Part shown: in pieces, positions 5,144-12,326 of the stretch | Numbering within the stretch: position 1 is the first letter of the stretch | How the letters are laid out: each line of letters opens with the position of its first letter | Source of the DNA: Methanomicrobiales archaeon | Lineage (GTDB): Archaea; Halobacteriota; Syntropharchaeia; Alkanophagales; Methanospirareceae | Length of the DNA: 19,971 nucleotides | Assembly: GCA_003160755.1 (NCBI GenBank) | Contig: QEXZ01000014.1 | Location: 1-19,971, forward strand | Direction of reading: 5' to 3' | The notes under the pieces: generated by a model | Database searches by the model: none | What the model was told of the DNA's origin: nothing | What the model saw: only the letters and a program-made list of their open reading frames with translations | Made by a program: the position numbers and the translations under genes

Positions 5144-6676
5144 ATGTTAAGTCCCGTCGAACAGTTTCCTGTGCTTGTGGTTGCAATATCCTTGCTTTCT
5201 GCTTTCACTATTTTAATCGCTGGTCGGGTGAACAAGAAATCGTGCTGTTTCATTTCCATCGCAACTATTCTCCTTCAACTCATCATGGCTTTTTTTATCC
5301 TGCATCATGTCCTCACCAAAGGAACCATACATTACTGGCTCGGCGGATGGAAACCGCCTTGGGGCATAGAATATCTCGTAGATGCTTTGAACGCTTATCT
5401 ATTGGTCATCATTCTGTTTTTAGGCTTGCTATGCGCAATACATTCAAAGAGTAGTATAGAGCACGAAGTACCGGGTAAAAATGCCTCTTTCTTTACCCTG
5501 TATCAACTCTTTATTACTGGTTTATGCGGTGTAACCGTCACTGGCGATATATTTAACCTGTATGTTTTTATTGAGATATTGTCCTTAGCTGCGTATGCAT
5601 TAGTAGCTTCGAAAGGTGGGATAGCACTGAGGGCTGGTTTTACTTACCTCGTTATGGGTTCTATTGGTGCTTGCTTCTTTTTGCTCGGCATAGGTTTCCT
5701 GTATGCGGTTACGGGCTCGCTGAACATACATGACCTCTCGCTTCTATTGCCACCGCTATACGGAAACAAAGTAGTTCAAGCGGCTTTTATTTTCTTCATC
5801 GTAGGATTGGGTATAAAAATGGCTATCTTTCCGCTTCATACCTGGTTGCCGGATGCACACCCCGCTGCACCCAGTCCAATCTCAGCAATGCTGAGCGGAA
5901 TCATGATAATGGTTGGATTTTATGCGTTAATTAGGGTGTTGTTTACGCTCTTCCCCTTCTACTACAATTATGGGCTCATCTTGCTTATCCTGGGTCTTCT
6001 GTCAATGACAGTGGCAAACCTCTTTGCCTTCTTCCAAAAGGACTTGAAAAGACTTCTTGCTTACTCAAGCATTGTCAACATGGGTATTATAGCCACAGGT
6101 GCGGGAGTTGCCGCTTATATTCTCTCAACCGTAGCTGAACCATCAACATCTCCTCCAGAAGCGGCATCTTTAGCTATGGCGGGTGCCTTACTCCATATTT
6201 TAAGTCATGGTGTAGGCAAAGCGCTGGTTTTCTTAGGTTCTGGTAACATTCATTACGGTATCCATACCAGAGAGCTTGCAAAAATGGGCGGCATTGGAAG
6301 GGACATGCCCTTTACCGGTTACTCAATGTCGGTAGGTTTGCTCTCATTATTAGGCTTGCCTCCTTTAATTGGTTTTTGGGGTAAATTCCTGATAATAATG
6401 TCTGTGGCAATGGCAATTCGTTCTGTTGGTGGTGTGGTGATGCCTGCGACTTTTATCCTTCTCTTATTTAATGTTATATACGCCGCTGCATATTATCTTA
6501 GAGTGACAAAGGTTTTAATGATTGAAAGCGGTGCTGTTAGGACCCACGAGGCACCTTTTCCAATGGTATTCTCAGTCGTTGTTTTTGCGCTCTTCTGTTT
6601 AATTGGGGGTTTATTCCCTATTTCACTCATTAAAGTAGCCGTAAGGGCATCACTTGTAATTTTAGGAGGTGGATGA
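5144..6676 (+). CDS. mrpD: MrpD-type antiporter channel subunit, copy 1
   Basis: This 510-residue polytopic protein (about 14 helices) belongs to the NuoM/NuoN/MrpD family, which forms proton channels in complex I and Mrp antiporters. Channel residues that can be placed are E144 in helix 5 (VFIEILSL), K225 in helix 7 (IKMAIFPLHTWLPDAH) and K359 in helix 12 (HGVGKALVF). At the helix-8 position where the family often has Lys there is M256. The ATG has an AAAAGGAGG ribosome site. Residues 1-240 are about 80% identical to the product at 17608-19149, and the rest much less. The C-terminal half is unusual for MrpD: SHGVGKAL stands where NHALxK is common. Its end overlaps or abuts the next gene. Confidence 0.9.
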   Translation: MLSPVEQFPVLVVAISLLSAFTILIAGRVNKKSCCFISIATILLQLIMAFFILHHVLTKGTIHYWLGGWKPPWGIEYLVDALNAYLLVIILFLGLLCAIHSKSSIEHEVPGKNASFFTLYQLFITGLCGVTVTGDIFNLYVFIEILSLAAYALVASKGGIALRAGFTYLVMGSIGACFFLLGIGFLYAVTGSLNIHDLSLLLPPLYGNKVVQAAFIFFIVGLGIKMAIFPLHTWLPDAHPAAPSPISAMLSGIMIMVGFYALIRVLFTLFPFYYNYGLILLILGLLSMTVANLFAFFQKDLKRLLAYSSIVNMGIIATGAGVAAYILSTVAEPSTSPPEAASLAMAGALLHILSHGVGKALVFLGSGNIHYGIHTRELAKMGGIGRDMPFTGYSMSVGLLSLLGLPPLIGFWGKFLIIMSVAMAIRSVGGVVMPATFILLLFNVIYAAAYYLRVTKVLMIESGAVRTHEAPFPMVFSVVVFALFCLIGGLFPISLIKVAVRASLVILGGG

Positions 6677-6677
6677 G

Positions 6678-8237
6678 TTGGCGATAGTGGAATCCATAAG
6701 ACCGTTGTTAGCAATTTTATGCCCCTTTATTTGTGTTTTTCTCATATTACTCTTTAGAAAGCGACCGAACATAAGGGAGATCTGCACAATGTTCGCCAGT
6801 ATATTACAGTTTTTGATTGTCTTTTCCTTGATACCGATTGTTGTAGAAGGAAATGTAATCGAATGTCATCTCTTTACTATATTTACTGGGCTTGATTTTA
6901 TATTCAGAGTAGATGCTTTTGGTCTTATTTTTGCTTTTACTTCTTCTTTCTTATGGATTCTGGTGTCGTCCTACTCCATAGGATATATGAGGTCGCTGCG
7001 CGAACACGCGCAAACGAGATACTACGCCTGTTTCGCTTTAGCCATTTTCGGTGCGGTGGGCATAGCACTGTCTAAGAACCTGATTACCATGTACTTCTTT
7101 TATGAGGCATTAACGATCTCAACGTATCCATTAGTGGCTCACAACGGCTTGGCCGAATGGGGACACAAGCAAGAGCAGACTGCGCAGGCAGAGGAAGCAC
7201 GGTTTGCGGGTCGTAAATACTTGGCTTATTTGCTTGCTTCGGGTTGGTTCTTCTTTGTTGCGATTGTGTTAACGTTTTACCTTGCCGGGACTACGGATTT
7301 TGAGAACGGCGGTATTTTAACGGTTGCTTCTGCATCGCGCTTGACATTGATGCTGCTATTTGCGTTCTTCATGCTGGGCTCCATGAAAGCGGCATGGATG
7401 CCTCTTCACAGTTGGTTGCCAACGGCAATGGCTGCGCCAACACCGGTGAGTGCGCTTTTACACGCCGTAGCAGTGGTGAAGGCAGGGGTGTTTGTAGTCG
7501 TCAGAGTTGTGTGTTACATATATGGTGTGGATTTGATGGGTGCGCTTGGTCTGGGATTAATACTTGCATCCATAGCAGCGTTCACAATGATTGTCGCTTC
7601 TCTGATTGCAATCGCACAGGACAACTTGAAAAGAAGACTCGCTTATTCCACCATAAGCCAGTTATCTTATATCCTCTTTGGCGTGGCGTTGTTAAACACT
7701 ATGGGCGTACAAGGAGCAATGCTTCATATCCCTTTTCATGGCTTTATGAAGATAACGCTGTTCATGTGTGCAGGTGCGATAATAGTAGTTACAGGCAAGA
7801 AGAATATAAGCGAGATGGCAGGTTTAGGAAGAGCAATGCCGGTAACAATGGTTGCATTCACCATAGGCGCGCTTGGTATGAGTGGCATCCCACCCGTGTG
7901 TGGACTTATAAGTAAATGGTATCTTGCTCTGGGTACGCTGGATGCGCATGCCATGGGTTTGCTGGCGGTGCTTCTGGTAAGTTCTCTACTGGATATTGTT
8001 TATTTCTTCCCGATAATATATACTGTGTTCTTTGGTAAACCAGAACCAGAGAAGTGGACGGGTGGAGGAAATAAGAATAGTAGTAAAAAGCCAGAGATAA
8101 AAGAAGCATCTATTTTCATGCTTGTTCCCCTGACCATTACGGCAATTTTCTCCATCGTATTCTGCCTGTTCCCGAACACGTTTCACATATTAGACCTTGC
8201 AAAACTCGCAGTTGCAGGTTTAGGAGGAGGTGTGTGA
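6678..8237 (+). CDS. NuoL/MrpA-like antiporter channel subunit, copy 1
   Basis: The product has about 519 residues and resembles the NuoL-like core of MrpA, without the MbhD/MbhE segments, which are separate genes here. The channel set is complete: E143 (FFYEALT), K237 (MKAAWMPLHSWLPTAMAAPTPVSALLH starts one residue earlier), K268 (VVKAG) and K358 (HGFMKITLF), counted from the TTG. The start is uncertain. The TTG at 6678 sits 8 bases after AGGAGG; a GTG at 6669 is in frame and gives an N-terminus closer in length to copy 2. A hydrophilic loop around residues 155-175 (GHKQEQTAQAEEARFAG at its end) is 13 residues longer than in copy 2. It runs to within 8 bases of the next small gene. Confidence 0.9.
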   Translation: MAIVESIRPLLAILCPFICVFLILLFRKRPNIREICTMFASILQFLIVFSLIPIVVEGNVIECHLFTIFTGLDFIFRVDAFGLIFAFTSSFLWILVSSYSIGYMRSLREHAQTRYYACFALAIFGAVGIALSKNLITMYFFYEALTISTYPLVAHNGLAEWGHKQEQTAQAEEARFAGRKYLAYLLASGWFFFVAIVLTFYLAGTTDFENGGILTVASASRLTLMLLFAFFMLGSMKAAWMPLHSWLPTAMAAPTPVSALLHAVAVVKAGVFVVVRVVCYIYGVDLMGALGLGLILASIAAFTMIVASLIAIAQDNLKRRLAYSTISQLSYILFGVALLNTMGVQGAMLHIPFHGFMKITLFMCAGAIIVVTGKKNISEMAGLGRAMPVTMVAFTIGALGMSGIPPVCGLISKWYLALGTLDAHAMGLLAVLLVSSLLDIVYFFPIIYTVFFGKPEPEKWTGGGNKNSSKKPEIKEASIFMLVPLTITAIFSIVFCLFPNTFHILDLAKLAVAGLGGGV

Positions 8238-8244
8238 AGTAGAA

Positions 8245-8493
8245 ATGAAGATGAAGATAGCGATAACGATGAGGCATTTGTTTTTGATGCTTTACGTGAG
8301 CCTGTTCATAGGTGTTCTGGCTGGGATACTTGTTAAACTGTTTTTACATCCTCATGTGCACTTCTGGTGGGAGGAAATACCCGCCTTTGGCGCAATTTAC
8401 GGTTTCGTCGGCTGTGTCATCATCATCGTTGTGTCAAAAGCGCTCGGGCATCACTGGCTTCAGAAGGAGGAGGATTACTATGAGAAACACTGA
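8245..8493 (+). CDS. Small two-helix membrane protein of the antiporter operon
   Basis: From the ATG at 8245 the protein has 82 residues. A GTG at 8230 is in frame, but the AGGAGGAGG site at 8222-8230 favours a start further downstream. There are two membrane helices, about 11-33 and 48-66, joined by the loop LHPHVHFWWEEIPAFG, and the C-terminus is charged (QKEEDYYEKH). The order helix, HxHFWWEE loop, helix with GFVGC, then KEEDYY looks like a defined family. I recall similar small ORFs beside D-type antiporter genes in sulfate reducers, but cannot confirm this. A structural or assembly role in the complex is inferred from position between two channel subunits. Confidence 0.7.
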   Translation: MKMKIAITMRHLFLMLYVSLFIGVLAGILVKLFLHPHVHFWWEEIPAFGAIYGFVGCVIIIVVSKALGHHWLQKEEDYYEKH

Positions 8494-8635
8494 AAAATGC
8501 AAATTGAAAATCGCAAAAGTCAAAATTCAAACTTTAAGAAAATCCGATCAAACAACTTCGCCTATTTTGCATTTTATATTTTGCATTTTGCATTTTGCAT
8601 TGAGTGCCAGGCGCTTTGGAGGTGAAAGCCAGTGA
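8480..8635 (+). CDS. Repeat-derived mini-ORF spanning the spacer (doubtful)
   Basis: An ATG at 8480 follows GAAGGAGGAGGA at good spacing and opens 51 codons that run through the whole spacer. It ends in a TGA (8633-8635) that overlaps the GTG of the next gene by 3 bases. The product is basic, then hydrophobic with repeated ILHF words, which simply translate the TTTTGCA repeats. It probably has no function as a protein, but its translation could carry ribosomes across the spacer to the next start. Confidence 0.2.
   Translation: MRNTEKCKLKIAKVKIQTLRKSDQTTSPILHFIFCILHFALSARRFGGESQ
8494..8601. repeat. Spacer of A-rich/T-rich mirror repeats with TTTTGCA heptamers
   Basis: Five 7-base units in a row lie at 8565-8599, four exact TTTTGCA and one TTTTATA. 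The left part of the spacer contains complementary words (AATGCAAAT near 8495, CGCAAAA near 8511). The two sides could pair in RNA. It is the only sizeable gap in the gene block 5144-11954, where the other junctions overlap or nearly touch. Confidence 0.5.
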
Positions 8636-10461
8636 TTGAGTGGTTTCATCCGGGGTTCATATTCCTCTTTGGTGCTTTCTTAGTGCCGCTTTTAAAGGGT
8701 AAAAAGCGACTGAAACAGGCTTATATACTCCTACTCCCTGCGTTAGCATTTGTAAATCTCCTGCTCATGTCCAAAGGCGTACTTCTGTCAGAGGGGAAAA
8801 CATGGGTCCTTTCTTTCTTAGGATATGGACTCACACTCGGCAGGATAGACCGGCTAAGCATGGTATTCGCATACGTATTCGTGATTGCTTCCTTTTGCAT
8901 GATTCTTTATGCAATTCACATAAAGGAGAATTGGCAGCACGTATCCGCATTAATATATGTCGGAAGCACGCTGGGTGTGGTTTTCGCCGGAGACCTCTTC
9001 ACGTTGTTCTTTTTCTGGGAAATAATGGCCTGGGCATCACTGTTTTTAATCTGGTATGGCAAGACGAAATCGGCTTTCGGTGCGGGATTCCGGTATATCA
9101 TGGTGCATTCTTTTGGCGGTGTATGCCTGTTAGCAGGGGTTCTGATACATTTACACAATGGTGGTTCGCTTGCCTTTGATTCGTTTACCTGGGGTATAGG
9201 GGGTGAGTATCTGGGTGTTAATCTAATATTCCTCGCGTTTATCATAAACGCGGCGGTTCCACCTTTACACGCATGGCTGGCGGACGCGTATCCAGAAGCA
9301 AGTGTTACAGGCGCAGTGTTTTTAACTGCATTCACCACAAAGAGCGCAATATACGTGCTGATAAGAGGTTTCCCGGGTGTAGACATTCTGATATGGTTAG
9401 GGGCAATAATGGCGCTGTATGGAGTTGTCTTTGCGGTGCTTGAGAATGACATAAGACGACTTTTAGCCTATCACATCATCTCTCAGGTGGGCTACATGGT
9501 AGCAGGAGTGGGAATGGGTGTTTTTGGCACGGCAGCGGGAGAAATGGCGATAAACGGTGCGGCAGCGCATGCGTTCTGCCATATCCTCTACAAGGCGGTG
9601 CTATTCATGGGTATGGGTGCGGTAATCGAGGTAACGGGGCGAAGCAAACTGACCGAATTGGGTGGCATTTACAAATACATGCCCATCACTTTTTGGCTTT
9701 ATATGATAGGTGCATTTTCAATTTCTGGCTTCCCGCTGTTCAACGGTTTCGTGAGCAAGACGATGGTTGTCCACGCTTCTGCGATGTGGGACTATCCAAC
9801 TATATGGCTGATGCTCGAAGGCGCTTCCATAGGAACTTTTCTGCACACGGGGCTAAAACTTCCTTGGGGCGTGTGGTTTGCGAGTGATAAGCCAGTATGC
9901 GAAGCGAGAGAGCCACCCAAGAATATGCTCGCTGCAATGGGCATCACGGCGTTTTTGTGTACCCTTCTCGGTGTGTATCCTCAAATACTTTACAATATTC
10001 TCCCTTATCCCGTTGATTACGTTCCTTATGCACCGGGTCACGTGGTAGCAATGTGCCAGATTCTTTTGTTCACTTTCGTAGCGTTTTGGCTATTAAGAGC
10101 AATGCTTCACGGCACACCCACAGTCACGCTTGACACAGACTGGTTCTACCGAATACCAGGAAAAAAGGGCATAAGGTTCTGTGAAGGACCGTTAATGGAC
10201 TTTACAAGCTTCATTGACCGGAATGTAATGAGAATGGCAGGTTTTTTCAAGTCTGCTTTTTTCCCCCTCGTACCCAAGTTTGTTGAGAATCCACTGGATA
10301 ATGCATTTCACGTGAGACTTCCTGAGCTCCTCAACTTCGAAAAGATCCATGACAAAATCAAGAAAATTAAGGTCAGAGAGTTGTCGTATAATTTGATATA
10401 CATACTCCTTGCCATGCTACTCCTTCTTTTATTCATACTATTTATGGCGGTGATGGAATGA
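8632..10461 (+). CDS. Long MrpD-like antiporter channel subunit (609 aa)
   Basis: A GTG at 8632 with GGAGGTGA 6 bases upstream opens a 609-residue polytopic protein. The antiporter core covers about residues 60-430: E130 (FFWEIMAW), then NAAVPPLHAWLADAY at 206-220 where N206 takes the place of the helix-7 Lys, K237 in helix 8 (TTKSAIY) and K321 in helix 12 (HILYKAVLF). The C-terminal third is longer than in MrpD. It includes TLDTDWFYR (about residues 501-509), an amphipathic charged stretch and a last hydrophobic helix at 585-608. Long D-like subunits with a DTDWFYR tail occur in extended Mrp clusters. The last helix may anchor a lateral helix along neighbouring subunits, as in NuoL; this is inference. 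It overlaps the next gene by 4 bases (ATGA). Confidence 0.85.
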   Translation: MIEWFHPGFIFLFGAFLVPLLKGKKRLKQAYILLLPALAFVNLLLMSKGVLLSEGKTWVLSFLGYGLTLGRIDRLSMVFAYVFVIASFCMILYAIHIKENWQHVSALIYVGSTLGVVFAGDLFTLFFFWEIMAWASLFLIWYGKTKSAFGAGFRYIMVHSFGGVCLLAGVLIHLHNGGSLAFDSFTWGIGGEYLGVNLIFLAFIINAAVPPLHAWLADAYPEASVTGAVFLTAFTTKSAIYVLIRGFPGVDILIWLGAIMALYGVVFAVLENDIRRLLAYHIISQVGYMVAGVGMGVFGTAAGEMAINGAAAHAFCHILYKAVLFMGMGAVIEVTGRSKLTELGGIYKYMPITFWLYMIGAFSISGFPLFNGFVSKTMVVHASAMWDYPTIWLMLEGASIGTFLHTGLKLPWGVWFASDKPVCEAREPPKNMLAAMGITAFLCTLLGVYPQILYNILPYPVDYVPYAPGHVVAMCQILLFTFVAFWLLRAMLHGTPTVTLDTDWFYRIPGKKGIRFCEGPLMDFTSFIDRNVMRMAGFFKSAFFPLVPKFVENPLDNAFHVRLPELLNFEKIHDKIKKIKVRELSYNLIYILLAMLLLLLFILFMAVME

Positions 10462-11954
10462 TGATGCCCTATATTCTCCTCCAAACAGTAGTAGCGCCAG
10501 TTGTAGCCACCCTGATCATACTTTTAACCAGGCGCATAATAGGGAAAAAAGCACGATTTATACCATGTATAACCCTGCTATACACTACCGCTCTTATCTG
10601 CATAGCGGGCATCAGCGTTTATCAGGGTACACCGATTCGCGAGGAATACGTATGGGGGCCCTACGTGACGTTTGGTCTCCTGGCTGATGGTTTGAGTATC
10701 CCGGTTGCGTTGATAATAAATATAATCTGCACCGCCCTTGCGTTTTACTCATTACACTATGTGGAACACAGAATAGAGGTAATCTATGGAGAAGAGGATG
10801 AAAAGACACAACTCGCGTATTTTACCGCGTTTTTCTGGCTATATCTCCTCTTTCCCGCATCTTTCCTCGGTATTTGCTTTGCTACAAACCTCATAGTAAT
10901 ATACCTCTTTATAGAATTAATGGTTATTCCTCTTTACTTCATAATGAGTTTCTTTGGTTATGTAGAGCGCTTTAGAGTTGCCGTAATGTGTTTCCTCTGG
11001 GGTGTTGTTGGTGGAACATTCGTCTTATTTGGGTCGGTATTAGTTTATTCTCAGATAGGTACCTTTGCAATCTCGGAGTTACACACTCTTGCAGGAAATC
11101 CAATGACTTTTTGGATTGCATTACTTATCCTTCTCGGTGTATCTACAAAGCTGGCAATATTTCCGCTTCACGTTTGGATGCCCTGGGTTCACGCAGAACA
11201 TCCCACGTGCATAGCTGGGTTGCTTGCAGTTTATGCGAATATAGGTGCCTATGTGATTGTCAGGGTTCTCATCTTGCCACTTCATAATGATCTCAAAGTG
11301 TTCAGCATACCCCTCATGATATTGGCTTTGATAACCATACTATATGGCGCTCTCCTCTCACTGGCACAAACAGACGTGAAGCGACTCTGTGCTTGCTCAA
11401 CTATCGGTCAGATATCATACTCGGTCCTTGGGCTGGGAGCACTCACCATCTGGAGTATAGAAGGTGGGATGTTTTACTTCCTGAGTCATATCCTGGGAAA
11501 AGCTATTTTCTTCTCAACTGCAGGTATATTGGTTTATATAACGGGAATCAGAGATATGAATAAGATGGGTGGACTTGTACATAAGATGCCAATAACCGCC
11601 CTGCTCTGGATAACAGCCTCCGCAATACTCACCGGTATTCCGCTCACAAGTGGATTTACCGGAAAATGGATACTATTTACAGGCATTTTCAGGACAAATC
11701 CAACTTCCATCGGACTGATAATTGCAAGTCTGGGTATCCTTTCGACTATATTGACGGGTGTCTATACATTCTGGGCCGCGAAGAGGATATTCTTTGGTCC
11801 TTTAAAGCCGGAATTAGCAAATAACCCTAAGGTCATGGACCCACCATTAACGATGTGGGTTCCACTTCTCATCCTGGCAGTAATATCTTTTATCATAGGC
11901 TTGTATCCTGAACCATTTATGGTGCTCTTCCACACTGTGGTAGGATTATTATAA
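10458..11954 (+). CDS. NuoM-like antiporter channel subunit (498 aa)
   Basis: The 498-residue protein has about 14 helices and is closer in wording to NuoM than to MrpD: FIELMVIPLYFIM near 152-164 with E153, K231 in helix 7 (STKLAIFPLHVWMPWVHAEHP), K348 in helix 12 (SHILGKAIFF), and GIPLTSGFTGKW with a further Lys near 396. N261 stands where helix 8 usually has Lys (ANIGAYVIVRV). Three ATG codons in a row begin at 10458, the first overlapping the stop of the previous gene. It is the last antiporter gene of the operon. In complex I the homologue is one of three antiporter-like channels; here it adds a fourth to the same cluster. Confidence 0.88.
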   Translation: MMMPYILLQTVVAPVVATLIILLTRRIIGKKARFIPCITLLYTTALICIAGISVYQGTPIREEYVWGPYVTFGLLADGLSIPVALIINIICTALAFYSLHYVEHRIEVIYGEEDEKTQLAYFTAFFWLYLLFPASFLGICFATNLIVIYLFIELMVIPLYFIMSFFGYVERFRVAVMCFLWGVVGGTFVLFGSVLVYSQIGTFAISELHTLAGNPMTFWIALLILLGVSTKLAIFPLHVWMPWVHAEHPTCIAGLLAVYANIGAYVIVRVLILPLHNDLKVFSIPLMILALITILYGALLSLAQTDVKRLCACSTIGQISYSVLGLGALTIWSIEGGMFYFLSHILGKAIFFSTAGILVYITGIRDMNKMGGLVHKMPITALLWITASAILTGIPLTSGFTGKWILFTGIFRTNPTSIGLIIASLGILSTILTGVYTFWAAKRIFFGPLKPELANNPKVMDPPLTMWVPLLILAVISFIIGLYPEPFMVLFHTVVGLL

Positions 11955-11967
11955 TGAGGACAAATAT

Positions 11968-11981
11968 CGAAATATTTATAA
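11968..11981 (+). promoter_or_regulatory. BRE/TATA promoter of the small Cys-rich gene
   Basis: CGAAA (11968-11972) is followed by TATTTATAA (11973-11981). A start near 12003 would leave a leader of under 10 bases before the ATG at 12011. The palindrome AAATAT-CGAA-ATATTT (11962-11977) overlaps the box and may be only a result of its AT content. Confidence 0.6.
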
Positions 11982-12010
11982 ATCATAAGTACAAAAAGAG
12001 GTAAAAGAAG

Positions 12011-12277
12011 ATGGAAAGTAAATTCGGCAGTGCGGTGAAATGTTTTATTAAATGCCCCGGGTGCACCATTAGGCTCATGCGTGGTTTGGGTTCATGTGAT
12101 CCGGAGACATTGGAATTAATAAAGGAAAGTTGCCCTGAAATAGAAGTGGAGAGTTTAGGTTATTACTTCGGGCTTTTCCTGGGTGTTATTTTCGTTGTTC
12201 TTTGCGTGATGACGTATCTATTTTTTTACGCGCTTAAAGTCGTTATCCTGTACCGTGAAATGCTTTTCCCTCCATGA
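12011..12277 (+). CDS. Small Cys-rich single-helix membrane protein
   Basis: This 88-residue protein has its own BRE/TATA promoter. The N-terminal 40 residues hold five Cys (C11, C15, C18, C29, C41), three of them in the cluster CFIKCPGC, which could bind a metal or form disulfides. One long hydrophobic helix follows at about 48-76, then a short tail. I do not recognise the family. The gene sits 56 bases after the antiporter operon but appears to be transcribed separately. A redox or metal-sensing role is possible but unsupported. Confidence 0.6.
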   Translation: MESKFGSAVKCFIKCPGCTIRLMRGLGSCDPETLELIKESCPEIEVESLGYYFGLFLGVIFVVLCVMTYLFFYALKVVILYREMLFPP

Positions 12278-12288
12278 AATCAAAAAAC

Positions 12289-12305
12289 CGAAAGGTTTTT
12301 ATTTA
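12289..12305 (+). promoter_or_regulatory. BRE/TATA promoter of the KaiC-like gene
   Basis: CCGAAAGG precedes TTTTTATTTA (12296-12305), centred about 27 bases before the ATG at 12327. That predicts a leaderless transcript. The same bases can be drawn as a hairpin (AAAAACC-GAAA-GGTTTTT, 12283-12300), but the promoter reading explains them better. Confidence 0.6.
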
Positions 12306-12326
12306 TGAATCTCATATAATAAGAAC

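Noticed and set aside
8565..8599. TTTTGCA heptamers as a CRISPR-like array
   Set aside because: The units are 7 bases and directly adjacent with no spacers; this is a simple tandem repeat.
8916..9452. 178-codon minus-strand ORF
   Set aside because: It lies wholly inside the 609-aa antiporter gene and has no ribosome site or recognisable domain.
11962..11977. AT-rich palindrome as a regulator site
   Set aside because: It overlaps the BRE/TATA of the next gene and has no second copy in the window.
12283..12300. Hairpin AAAAACC-GAAA-GGTTTTT as an intrinsic terminator
   Set aside because: The same bases form a well-placed BRE and TATA box for the KaiC-like gene, which is the simpler reading.
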